From: CAYVVT01 sp964454335
GTDB taxonomy: Bacteria > Fidelibacterota > UBA8477 > JABMPR01
Reading direction: 5' to 3'
Length of the DNA stretch: 64,000 nucleotides
Assembly: GCA_964454335.1 (NCBI GenBank)
Contig: CAYVVT010000005.1
Location: 124,001-188,000 of the forward strand
Shown: positions 49,898-58,672 of the stretch, piece by piece
How the letters are laid out: each line of letters opens with the position of its first letter
Numbering within the stretch: position 1 is the stretch's first letter
The notes under the pieces: generated by a model
Told to the model about the DNA's origin: nothing
Database searches by the model: none
The model's input: the letters and a program-made list of their open reading frames with translations, nothing else
Position numbers and translations under genes: made by a program

Positions 49898-51677
49898 GCT
49901 GCGCAACTCCTGGTCCTGGATCCCATCCTTGTATTTCGCTGAGGGTGTACCCTATACGGTTGTGATGCTCATTGCAGTGGTGTTCTACAAGCGGATGGGT
50001 ATTGGGAATGCCGAGATCGCCCTTTATACCAGCTGGCTGTATCTGCCATGGGTGATCAAGCCCCTGTGGAGTCCCATCGTGGATATCTTCAGGACCAAAC
50101 GCTTCTGGATCGTCAGCATGCAGCTGCTCATCGGCGCCGGTCTCGGTGGTGTCGTATTATCCATCCCGCTCCCGACCTTCTTCCAGTTCACCCTGGGATT
50201 TTTCTGGCTGCTGGCCTTCAGTTCGGCGACCCACGACATCGCCGCAGACGGTTTCTACATGCTGAGCCTCAGTAAACATGACCAGGCCTGGTGGGTGGGC
50301 ATTCGAAGTACCTTCTACCGGCTGGCCATCATCGCCGGTCAGGGGGGACTCATCATCTTCGCTGGTTTCATCGAAAGCAGTACAGGTCTGGAAAATCTGG
50401 ATGTGGAAGTCAGAACAGATCCGGCTTATCAGAGGATCGTGGAGATCGATAATGAGAAACTGAGCGCTTTGCCGCTATCGGGTGATCTGAGGATCGTCGC
50501 TGAGCCACAGAACATTGAGATGGGTACAGGAACACAGTCGAATCTCGTTTTTGACTCCCTGCTCACACAGGTTCAGTACTGGAATGCTCAGCGCTCCTCC
50601 GAAACGAGATTGACGGATGCTTTCAATGGGTATTCACCACCAGGAACTGAAGCTCCAGTGGGTAAAGCGGAACTTCTATATCTCTCGCTCTCCGGACCGC
50701 CTGGGGAGGGCGAGGAAGTCGTGGTGACCTTTGGTCTGGAATCCGGTGACAAAAGCATCAAGCTGGTGACAGATACCCGGCTGGTCTTCACCGCGGATGA
50801 CTGGAACATACCATACCTTGCACTGATCCAGGTACATCCCAATCTGAAGACGGAGAGTTCAGCGAACTTCCGGGCCAGATCAGGGAACATCCCTCTGGCC
50901 TGGACACTTTCATTTCTCGTCCTGGCCAGCCTGTTCATCCTCTTCTTCCTCTATCACCGTATCGTTCTACCTCGACCGGATGCTGACAAGGGCATGGTCG
51001 TGGACAGTACCCGGGAATTTTTTGGCAATTACCTGAAAACATTCGCAGCCTATTTCACGAAGGAGCGCATCGGTCTGGCCATCAGCTTCATTCTGATCTA
51101 CCGCTTTGGTGAGGCCCAGCTGGTGAAGATCGCTCCGCTGTTCATGATCGATACCATCGAGGCCGGAGGGCTGGCACTGACCACGCAACAATATGGATTC
51201 ATCTATGGCACGCTGGGAGCAATCGCTCTGACATTGGGTGGTATTCTGGGTGGTTTTGTAGCTGCGCGCCAGGGCCTGAAGTTCTGGATCCTGTGGATGG
51301 CTCTGGCAATGAAACTGCCTGATGTTGTCTATGTCTATCTCTCCTATGCCCAGCCGGAATCCTTCAGCATGGTTGCAGCCATGGTAGCAGTTGAACAATT
51401 CGGTTACGGTTTTGGCTTTACTGCATACATGCTCTACATGATCACCGTGGCCGAAGGTGAGCACAAAACAGCTCACTATGCCATCTGTACAGGCTTCATG
51501 GCCCTGGGGATGATGATCCCCGGTATGTTCAGCGGCTGGCTCCAGGAACAGATCGGGTATGAGAGTTTCTTCATCTGGGTACTCATATGCACCATTCCGG
51601 GCCTGGTCCTGATCCGATTTCTGGGGATCGATCCGGAATTCGGCAAGAAAAGGATCGAAGGTTCAACGCCTGCTTGA
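49890..51677 (+). CDS. AmpG-like (PAT family) MFS transporter with an inserted extracytoplasmic beta domain
   Basis: Product of 595 aa from the ATG at 49890 (GGAG nine bases upstream); ATGs at 49857 and 49875 are possible. The opening SLYFAEGVPYTVVMLI, the AFSSATHDIAADGFYM helix and the twelve-span layout fit the AmpG/PAT branch, which imports peptidoglycan fragments. About 175 residues (roughly 165-340) are inserted between spans five and six. Part of the insert (GEGEEVVVTFGLESGD, then LVFTADDWNIPYLALIQV) looks like a Calx-beta or Ig-like extracellular repeat. Neighbouring wall hydrolases support uptake of muropeptides or MurNAc-sugars. Confidence 0.82.
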   Translation: MNKLRNSWSWIPSLYFAEGVPYTVVMLIAVVFYKRMGIGNAEIALYTSWLYLPWVIKPLWSPIVDIFRTKRFWIVSMQLLIGAGLGGVVLSIPLPTFFQFTLGFFWLLAFSSATHDIAADGFYMLSLSKHDQAWWVGIRSTFYRLAIIAGQGGLIIFAGFIESSTGLENLDVEVRTDPAYQRIVEIDNEKLSALPLSGDLRIVAEPQNIEMGTGTQSNLVFDSLLTQVQYWNAQRSSETRLTDAFNGYSPPGTEAPVGKAELLYLSLSGPPGEGEEVVVTFGLESGDKSIKLVTDTRLVFTADDWNIPYLALIQVHPNLKTESSANFRARSGNIPLAWTLSFLVLASLFILFFLYHRIVLPRPDADKGMVVDSTREFFGNYLKTFAAYFTKERIGLAISFILIYRFGEAQLVKIAPLFMIDTIEAGGLALTTQQYGFIYGTLGAIALTLGGILGGFVAARQGLKFWILWMALAMKLPDVVYVYLSYAQPESFSMVAAMVAVEQFGYGFGFTAYMLYMITVAEGEHKTAHYAICTGFMALGMMIPGMFSGWLQEQIGYESFFIWVLICTIPGLVLIRFLGIDPEFGKKRIEGSTPA

Positions 51678-51722
51678 GTGATGATGCAGACCTTCTGGAA
51701 TTAACTGCTGGAGGAGATTCCC

Positions 51723-53684
51723 ATGGATCTGAGTGTACTTGACTGGACGATAATCGGCGCATATATCGCTTTCTCCCTGGGCGTCGGGATCTATTTCTCC
51801 AAACGTGCCTCGAGCAGTACGGAAGAATACTTCCTGTCCGGTCGATCACTGCCCTGGTGGGTGGTGGGGACCTCCATGGTGGCGACCACCTTCGCTGCGG
51901 ATACACCCCTGGCTGTCACCGAATTCGTGCGTGGTCCCGGGATCTGGGAGAACTGGTTCTGGTGGTCGCAAGTCATGTCGGGTTTGCTGGGTGTATTTCT
52001 CTTTTCCAGGCTCTGGAGAAGGTCCATGGTACTCACGGACAACGAACTCATCGAGGTACGCTACGGTGGGAAGCCTGCAGCGGCACTGCGCATCTTTAAG
52101 GCCGGGTATTTCGGTATACTCTATAATTTTATTGTCCTCGGTTGGGTGATCAACGCCATGGCCTCCATTGCCGCGGTGATGTTGAACATCGACCGTTGGG
52201 TGGCGGTCTGGGCCTGCGTATTCATTGCCCTGATCTACGCGCTTCTCTCCGGTTTCTGGGGTGTCGTCGTCACAGATGTCGTACAATTCGTCATTGCCAT
52301 GTTTGGTGCCATTGCCTTGGCGATAATTGCCACCAATCACCTTGGTGGTATGGACGTGATCATTGAGAAATTGCAGGGCTTCATCGGCAGCCGGGGTAAC
52401 CTGGAGAGTGAGATCCAGGGTGTACAGGCCGGATTGGCAGCAGCTACCGATTCCACCTTAATCTCTGACCTGACACTGAAACTGCAGAGCCTGAAGACAC
52501 AGATAGCTGTGACCCCGGATGTGCATTCAAACACTTTGAGTTTTGTACCCCCTCTACCTAAGGCGGGATTCTTTACCGTTGCCTTCTGGGAATCTCCCTT
52601 TGCACAATTCCTGGTCTTCATCACCATCCTGTGGTGGTCAGTACACGACACAGATGGAGGCGGCTATGTTATCCAGCGCATGAATTCAGCGAAGGATGAA
52701 CGTCATGCGCTCATTGCCACGCTCTGGTTCAGGATCGCCTTCTTCGCTCTCAGGGTTTGGCCCTGGATCATTGTGGGGCTTGCCTCCATGATCATGTTCA
52801 GCGACCTGGGCGGTCATGAGCTGGGTGAGAAAGCGGCCTATCCAATGGTGATGCGGGAGCTGTTGGGAACCGGGATGCGGGGGATCCTGGTGGTCTCCTT
52901 TCTGGCGGCGTTCATGTCCACCATTGACACACATCTGAACTGGGCCACATCCTATATGATCAACGATGTCTATCAGCGCTTCTTCAAGCCTAGTTCCGCA
53001 TTTAAGGATGAGTCCACAGCACAACGCCATTACGTACTGGTGGGCAAGATCGTTACCGTGATCATGATGATTACGGCTGCCTATGTAGCCATGCAGATGC
53101 AGAGCATCGAGAAAGCCTGGAAATTCATTGCCGCCATGGGAGCCGGTATCGGTCTGGTACTGATCATGCGCTGGTTCTGGTGGCGCATCAATGCCTGGAC
53201 GGAGATCGCAGCTCTGACCACATCCCTGTTGATCTCATTCCTGTTCGAGATCGTGGCCTGGATCCAGACTGTGAGCGCAGGACTGGATTATGAACTGTTC
53301 GGACCTGATCCTGTGATCCTGGGCATCACCATGCAGTTCCATATCAGGCTTCTGGTCATCGTCCCGATCTCCATCGCAGTCTGGCTGGTGGTCACCTTCC
53401 TCACGAAGCCCGAGAAGGAAGAAACGCTTGTGTCATTCTATAAGCGTGTCCAGCCCGGTGGCTGGTGGGCGCCCATCATCGATAAGGTGGACGTCACCCT
53501 GGCACCTGTGGCCCGGGGCTTTGTCGGCAACTGGATCGCCGGCATCGTCCTGATCTACAGTGCGCTTTTCGCCATCGGGCACATGGTCTTCGGTAACTGG
53601 GGTTGGGGCATCCTGCTCACTCTTGCTTCGGTGGTGGGATTCTACTGGATCTGGCGGACGACGATCTCCAAGATCAGGGTTTAA
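51723..53684 (+). CDS. Sodium:solute symporter, SSS family
   Basis: Product of 653 aa with GGAGGAG before the ATG. The SSS opening (GAYIAFSLGVGIYFSKRA, then EEYFLSGRSLPWWVVGTSM and FAADTPLAV) and AAFMSTIDTHLNWATSYMIND identify the family. About 14 spans are expected. A soluble loop of about 65 residues (roughly 225-290, with ESEIQGVQAGLAAATDS) interrupts the normal fold, facing the outside or inside depending on topology. The family couples Na+ entry to uptake of sugars, vitamins or amino acids; the neighbours suggest a sugar. It closes the cell-wall cluster. Confidence 0.88.
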   Translation: MDLSVLDWTIIGAYIAFSLGVGIYFSKRASSSTEEYFLSGRSLPWWVVGTSMVATTFAADTPLAVTEFVRGPGIWENWFWWSQVMSGLLGVFLFSRLWRRSMVLTDNELIEVRYGGKPAAALRIFKAGYFGILYNFIVLGWVINAMASIAAVMLNIDRWVAVWACVFIALIYALLSGFWGVVVTDVVQFVIAMFGAIALAIIATNHLGGMDVIIEKLQGFIGSRGNLESEIQGVQAGLAAATDSTLISDLTLKLQSLKTQIAVTPDVHSNTLSFVPPLPKAGFFTVAFWESPFAQFLVFITILWWSVHDTDGGGYVIQRMNSAKDERHALIATLWFRIAFFALRVWPWIIVGLASMIMFSDLGGHELGEKAAYPMVMRELLGTGMRGILVVSFLAAFMSTIDTHLNWATSYMINDVYQRFFKPSSAFKDESTAQRHYVLVGKIVTVIMMITAAYVAMQMQSIEKAWKFIAAMGAGIGLVLIMRWFWWRINAWTEIAALTTSLLISFLFEIVAWIQTVSAGLDYELFGPDPVILGITMQFHIRLLVIVPISIAVWLVVTFLTKPEKEETLVSFYKRVQPGGWWAPIIDKVDVTLAPVARGFVGNWIAGIVLIYSALFAIGHMVFGNWGWGILLTLASVVGFYWIWRTTISKIRV

Positions 53685-53702
53685 GGAGCCAGCCTTTCCT
53701 TA

Positions 53703-53868
53703 GTCATTGCGAGGCATTGCATGGAGCCGGAGGCTGCATGCAATAATGAAGCAACCCCGTATTCAGGTTTGAAACCGTCTTTTCTTATAAAACTCAGTGC
53801 ACGACAAGACTGACGAGGTTGCTTCGTCACCCGACAAGCTCCAGGCTTGTCGTCCTCCTCGCAATGAC
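53703..53868. repeat. REP/MITE-like palindromic intergenic element
   Basis: The 166-base element is bounded by perfect 12-bp inverted ends, GTCATTGCGAGG (53703) and CCTCGCAATGAC (53857). Inside, GAAGCAACC (53748) pairs with GGTTGCTTC (53817). Two further hairpins lie within: an imperfect one at 53717-53745 and CGACAAGC/GCTTGTCG at 53832-53852. The GTCATTGCGAG...GAAGCAA pattern is the same type as palindromic repeats spread through many proteobacterial and Chloroflexi genomes. It has no coding frame and fills most of the 322-base gap between the SSS and MFS genes. Confidence 0.8.
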
Positions 53869-54006
53869 CGAGGTATAATTGACGATACGTGCACTGGCAA
53901 CTCTCATTCACCTCGACTATATTCACAACGTAATTCGTTCTAAAATATGATAGCAAGTGACCCTCTGACCGTCACTCAGTACAATTAGCAGGTAGGAGAC
54001 ATTCCC

Positions 54007-55380
54007 ATGGCAATGGATGCAAAGAAGCGTGGTATCTGGGGCTGGGCCATGTATGATTGGGCCAACTCGGCTTTCGCTACCACGGTAATGGCTGGTTTCT
54101 TTCCCATTTTCTTCAAGGAATTCTGGAGTGCCGGTGCGGATGTTAATACGAGTACTGCCCAGCTGGGATTGGCCAACTCCCTGGCAAGTCTACTCGTGGC
54201 CCTGATGGCTCCGATCCTGGGAGCCATCTCAGACAAGGCCAATTCCAAGAAGGCCTTCATGATCTTCTTTGCCTACCTGGGGGCTTTGATGACGTGCGCA
54301 CTCTTCCTGGTGGGTCAGGGAAACTGGGCCATGGCCATATTCGTCTATGCCATGGGAAACATCGGCTTTGCAGGTGCAAACGTCTTCTATGATTCCTTGC
54401 TGCCCAGCGTGGCCACTGACGAAGAGGGTGACAGGGTTTCAGCCCTTGGATTCGGCATGGGCTACCTCGGTGGCGGTCTGCTCTTCGCAGTGAATGTGCT
54501 CATGACCCTCAAGCCTGATCTGTTCGGTCTGGCCGGTGCCGGCGAGGCCGTGCGCTGGTCATTTGTCACTGTCGGGATCTGGTGGGGTGCGTTCACCATC
54601 CTCACCATCAAGTGGGTCCATGAGAAAAAATTCGGAGATGAAGAGGGACTCACCCTCAAGAGCTTTCAGGAAGGCCTGGATCAGTATGTCAAGACATTCC
54701 GGGCCATTCGTCATCTCAAACCCATCCTCCTGTTCCTGGTAGCCTACTGGTTCTATATCGACGGTGTAGACACCATCATCAAGATGGCCGTGGATTACGG
54801 GATGTCCATTGGCTTCGAATCCACAGACCTGATCATCGCATTACTCATCGTGCAGTTCGTCGGATTCCCTTTTGCCATTTTATTCGGATTCCTGGGAACG
54901 AAATGGGGGACCAGGAAATCCATCTTCCTGGCCATCGGAGTGTACATGTTCGTCACCATCTGGGGCGTAGGTATGACGGAGAAGCTGGAGTTCTATATAC
55001 TGGCCATCATCATCGGCATGGTTCAGGGTGGCATTCAGGCTTTGAGCCGATCCTATTTCTCCAGGATGATCCCCAAGAGCCAGGCGGGCGAGTTTTTCGG
55101 TTTTTACAACATGCTGGGCAAGTTCGCCGCCATCCTGGGACCGCTGCTGATGGGTGTGGTGGGTCTGCTCATGCGCAATGTCCTCACCAAGCAGGCCGGG
55201 CCGGGTGCCGATATGGAGATGATCGGACAGACGGCGGCTCGCTGGGGGATCGGATCCGTGATCCTGCTGTTCCTCATCGGCGGGATCCTGTTCTACTTCG
55301 TGGATGAGGATCGGGCGAGAAGCGAAGTGGAAGCCTATGAAAAGGAATTAGCAGAGAGTGAAATAGCCGGAAGCGAATAA
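54007..55380 (+). CDS. MFS transporter, UMF1/Atg22-like family
   Basis: Product of 457 aa with AGGAGA before the ATG. The opening GWAMYDWANSAFATTVMAGFFPIFFKEFW and ANVFYDSLLPSVA are family marks, with ALGFGMGYLGGGLLF, and YFSRMIPKSQAGEFFGFYNMLGKFA in the second half. About twelve spans. Bacterial members are uncharacterised exporters or importers; the yeast relative exports amino acids from the vacuole. It stands alone after the palindromic element. Confidence 0.88.
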   Translation: MAMDAKKRGIWGWAMYDWANSAFATTVMAGFFPIFFKEFWSAGADVNTSTAQLGLANSLASLLVALMAPILGAISDKANSKKAFMIFFAYLGALMTCALFLVGQGNWAMAIFVYAMGNIGFAGANVFYDSLLPSVATDEEGDRVSALGFGMGYLGGGLLFAVNVLMTLKPDLFGLAGAGEAVRWSFVTVGIWWGAFTILTIKWVHEKKFGDEEGLTLKSFQEGLDQYVKTFRAIRHLKPILLFLVAYWFYIDGVDTIIKMAVDYGMSIGFESTDLIIALLIVQFVGFPFAILFGFLGTKWGTRKSIFLAIGVYMFVTIWGVGMTEKLEFYILAIIIGMVQGGIQALSRSYFSRMIPKSQAGEFFGFYNMLGKFAAILGPLLMGVVGLLMRNVLTKQAGPGADMEMIGQTAARWGIGSVILLFLIGGILFYFVDEDRARSEVEAYEKELAESEIAGSE

Positions 55381-55451
55381 CTCGTTATAATATTTACGGA
55401 AGCATTTCCAATTTTGGGGCTTCTAATCGATATCAAGTATTAAGGATCTGA

Positions 55452-56324
55452 ATGCACGACACTCTGGTGATCATGGCGGGTGGACTCTCCTCCAGGATGA
55501 AACGCGACATGGCGGACAGCAGCATCAGCGCAGATGATGCCGCTCAGGCAAATTCCACAGACAAGGGGATGATAAGTGTTGGGGAGCAGGGGCGCCCTCT
55601 GATGGACTACCTGCTGTTCAATGCTCGAACGGCAGGCTACACGCGCATCATTATCGTCACCGGTGAGGATAATCGTGGAATCAAGGTTCAATATGGTGAT
55701 GAAGATGCCGGGAATGAGTTTCACGACCTGCAGATCTCATACGCCGTGCAGCCCATTCCCCAAGGACGCACCAAACCATTTGGTACTGCCGATGCCATAT
55801 GGCGGGCCATGGAGGCCTACCCTGATCTCAAGACCGCGGCTTTCACCTGCTGTAACAGCGACAATCTGTATTCGGCCCAAGCCCTGCGTCTGATGCGTGA
55901 GACGGATGCAGTGCACGCCTGGATCACCTATGATCGCGCCGGACTGGAATTCTCTACAGAGAAGATCGCGGGTTTTGCTGTCACTATAACCGACGCTGAA
56001 GGGTATCTCGAAGGTGTAATTGAGAAACCTTCTCCTGAGGAGATCCATCGTTATGCAGACGCTTCCGGCGCTCTGCGTGTCAGCATGAACATCTTCAAAC
56101 TCACGGGAACACAGGCATATACGTATATCCGTGACTGTCCTTTGAGCGTTGAACGCAATGAGAAGGAATTACCAGGCGTGGTCGTTACCATGGCACTTGA
56201 GCATCCACGGACCGTCCTGGGGATCCCGCTCTGTGAGCATGTTCCGGATCTGACCGAGAAGAGTGATATTTCCAAAGTACGCAACTTCCTATCAGACCAT
56301 TACGGGGAGTTGAACTGGGATTGA
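55452..56324 (+). CDS. Sugar-phosphate nucleotidyltransferase-like protein
   Basis: Product of 290 aa with AAGGA before the ATG. The nucleotide-binding start LVIMAGGLSSRM is clear; IIIVTGEDNRG and the GTADAIWRAME motif (equivalent to GTAxA in RmlA/GlmU/MurU) follow, then an acidic metal site in CCNSDNLYS. The usual K after the G-x-G-x-R loop is displaced by an insertion of about 20 residues (KRDMADSSISADDAAQ). It probably activates a sugar phosphate with NTP. It is upstream of the kinase-lyase fusion gene. Confidence 0.72.
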   Translation: MHDTLVIMAGGLSSRMKRDMADSSISADDAAQANSTDKGMISVGEQGRPLMDYLLFNARTAGYTRIIIVTGEDNRGIKVQYGDEDAGNEFHDLQISYAVQPIPQGRTKPFGTADAIWRAMEAYPDLKTAAFTCCNSDNLYSAQALRLMRETDAVHAWITYDRAGLEFSTEKIAGFAVTITDAEGYLEGVIEKPSPEEIHRYADASGALRVSMNIFKLTGTQAYTYIRDCPLSVERNEKELPGVVVTMALEHPRTVLGIPLCEHVPDLTEKSDISKVRNFLSDHYGELNWD

Positions 56325-56362
56325 CCCTTAATTATCCAACGTGATTAACTCCTGCTATCTCC

Positions 56363-58672
56363 ATGTCTCACATCCTGACACCACCTGAAATACAGACAGT
56401 CGTTCGAGAGCGCTACGGCTTTCAGGGTAGTGCTGAATCCCTCATCAGTTATCAGAACCAGAATTTCCGCCTCACTGTGAATCCCGGTGAGGTCTACTTA
56501 TTCAAAGTCGCCTTTGATTCGGAGAGCCCGGAGTTCCTGGAGGCCGAGAATGCTGCACTGCGGCACCTGGCCCTCTCGGGCATGGCCGATCATGTACCCC
56601 AGGTCCAGATGACCAGCCGAGGAGAGGATATCTGCGAATTCGAGCTGAAGGGACAGGTGTTCCGGGCCAGATTGCTGAGTTACCTCCCCGGCAACATCAT
56701 GGGAGTACAGACGGTGAGAAATCCCGAGGCTCTCCATGACTTCGGTAAGATGCTGGGCAGGATGGACACGATTTTATTGGAATTCCAGCATCCTGCACTC
56801 AATCGCACCTGGGAATGGGACATAGCCCGGGCCTGGACACTGCAGAAGGAGACTGTACATATCGGGGATCCGGCCATGCGGCGCCTGGTGGACTATTTCA
56901 TGCTGCAATATGAAACCGAGATCCTGCCTCAGATCCCCGGACTCCGGCGTTCCGTCATCCACAACGATGCCAATGAGATGAACCTGTTGGCTGATGACAC
57001 TGGCCAGGTGACAGGTATCTTTGATTTCGGGGATCTGGTGTATACTTGCACCATCTTTGAATTAGCCATCGCCCTGACCTATGTCCTGGCGCTGTCGGAT
57101 GATCTTCTGCCAGCGGCGGCAAAGCTGGTGGCAGGATACCACAGCGAGCTACCGCTGTCAGAACAGGAAGTGGACCTGCTCTACATCCTGGTGGCCACGC
57201 GCATCTGCATGAGTCATATCCACGCATCCATCCAGCACGCACGCCAGCCCGACAATGATTACATCATGGTCTCCCAGGAGTCCCTCTATGCATTACTCAA
57301 TAAACTGGTGGAACTGAATCCAGTCAGCATTCAAAACATGCTGCGGAGAGCCTGTGGTATGGATCCGCTGGCCGGAAAGGCGGCCACCATATCAATCTCC
57401 AGCGCTCGAGCTGAGTACGTCGGGCCCAATCTCAGTCTGGCTTATCAAGATCATCTGCAGATCGACCGGGGAGCGATGCAATACCTCTACGATAACACGG
57501 GGAAGACCTATCTGGACTGTGTCAACAATGTCACGCATGTCGGCCACTGTCATCCCCACATCGTCAGGGCCGCCAATGCTCAGATGGCCACACTCAATAC
57601 GAACAGCAGATACCTGCACGCGGCAATGGTGACCTATGCGGAGCGGCTCGCCGCCACTTTGCCCGAACCACTGAATGTCTGTTTCTTCGTCAATTCTGGA
57701 AGTGAAGCGAACGAACTGGCAATACGTCTGGCACGGACCTATACCGGCGCCCGGGACATGCTCGTTCTGGATCACGCCTATCACGGGAATACCAGTGGAG
57801 TGGTTGATCTGAGTCCATATAAATTCAACGGTAGGGGCGGGAGTGGTCGCCCAGACAATGTCTGGCCGGTGCCAATTCCAGATCCGTATCGTGGAATATA
57901 CAGAGGTGGCGATCCTGGAACAGCAAAGCGCTACGCCGATGAGGTCAGGAAGAGCTTGCAGGAGCTTGAGTCAAGTGGACGAGCAGTAGCTGCTTTCTTT
58001 GCGGAGTCCATCTCAGGATGCGGTGGACAGGTGTTCTTTCCCCAGGGGTATCTTGAGAATGCCTTCCGCCATGTACGGGATGCAGGCGGGCTCTGTGTGG
58101 CGGATGAGGTCCAGGTGGGTTTCGGCCGGGTTGGCAGCCATTTCTGGGCGTTTGAGATGCAGGATGTCATCCCGGATATCGTCACCATGGGGAAGCCCAT
58201 GGGAAATGGGCACCCGCTGGCTGCTGTGGTCACCACACGTGAGATCGCCGAGGCTTTTGATAACGGAATGGAATATTTCAACACCTTTGGTGGGAATCCC
58301 GTCTCGTGTGCCATTGGTCATGCTGTCCTGGACGTTATCGAGTCGGAAGAACTCCAGGCCAATGCACTGGAGGTGGGGGAATATCACCTTGGAGGATTGG
58401 TAGATCTGGCGGATCGACACGAGATCATCGGTGATGTTCGCGGTGCCGGACTATTCATCGGGGTCGAATTGGTAAAGGATCGGCAGACACTGGAACCAGC
58501 AGGTGAGGAGGCGGCACGGATCGTCGAATCCATGAAGGACAGAGGTATCCTGCTGAGCATTGATGGACCTCTGCATAATGTCATCAAGATCAAGCCACCA
58601 ATGGTCTTCAGCAGGCAGAATGTCGACCGTATGATCAGCAACCTGACATCTGTACTTGAAGATCTCCAATAG
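56363..58672 (+). CDS. Fused APH-type kinase / class-III PLP phospho-lyase-like enzyme
   Basis: Product of 769 aa. Residues 1 to about 330 are a kinase of the aminoglycoside-phosphotransferase fold, with catalytic HNDANEMNLL (H200, D202) and GIFDFGDLV (metal site). Residues of about 345-769 are a class-III PLP enzyme, with NSGSEANELAIRLAR, DHAYHGNT, DEVQVGFGRVG and the probable PLP lysine K611 in TMGKPMGNGHPL. This pairs the human hydroxylysine kinase and phosphoethanolamine/phosphohydroxylysine phospho-lyase types, which occur fused in bacteria. I infer it phosphorylates an amino alcohol such as hydroxylysine or ethanolamine and then eliminates phosphate and ammonia. No M23-type middle domain is present. 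Confidence 0.85.
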   Translation: MSHILTPPEIQTVVRERYGFQGSAESLISYQNQNFRLTVNPGEVYLFKVAFDSESPEFLEAENAALRHLALSGMADHVPQVQMTSRGEDICEFELKGQVFRARLLSYLPGNIMGVQTVRNPEALHDFGKMLGRMDTILLEFQHPALNRTWEWDIARAWTLQKETVHIGDPAMRRLVDYFMLQYETEILPQIPGLRRSVIHNDANEMNLLADDTGQVTGIFDFGDLVYTCTIFELAIALTYVLALSDDLLPAAAKLVAGYHSELPLSEQEVDLLYILVATRICMSHIHASIQHARQPDNDYIMVSQESLYALLNKLVELNPVSIQNMLRRACGMDPLAGKAATISISSARAEYVGPNLSLAYQDHLQIDRGAMQYLYDNTGKTYLDCVNNVTHVGHCHPHIVRAANAQMATLNTNSRYLHAAMVTYAERLAATLPEPLNVCFFVNSGSEANELAIRLARTYTGARDMLVLDHAYHGNTSGVVDLSPYKFNGRGGSGRPDNVWPVPIPDPYRGIYRGGDPGTAKRYADEVRKSLQELESSGRAVAAFFAESISGCGGQVFFPQGYLENAFRHVRDAGGLCVADEVQVGFGRVGSHFWAFEMQDVIPDIVTMGKPMGNGHPLAAVVTTREIAEAFDNGMEYFNTFGGNPVSCAIGHAVLDVIESEELQANALEVGEYHLGGLVDLADRHEIIGDVRGAGLFIGVELVKDRQTLEPAGEEAARIVESMKDRGILLSIDGPLHNVIKIKPPMVFSRQNVDRMISNLTSVLEDLQ

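Noticed and set aside
53685..54006. Degraded transposase gene in the gap
   Set aside because: No open frame with transposase motifs is present; the sequence is explained by the palindromic element.
55452..58672. AmgK-MurU pair for MurNAc recycling
   Set aside because: It was tempting next to the wall cluster, but the APH-type kinase is fused to a class-III PLP enzyme and so fits amino-alcohol metabolism better; the nucleotidyltransferase alone is too general.
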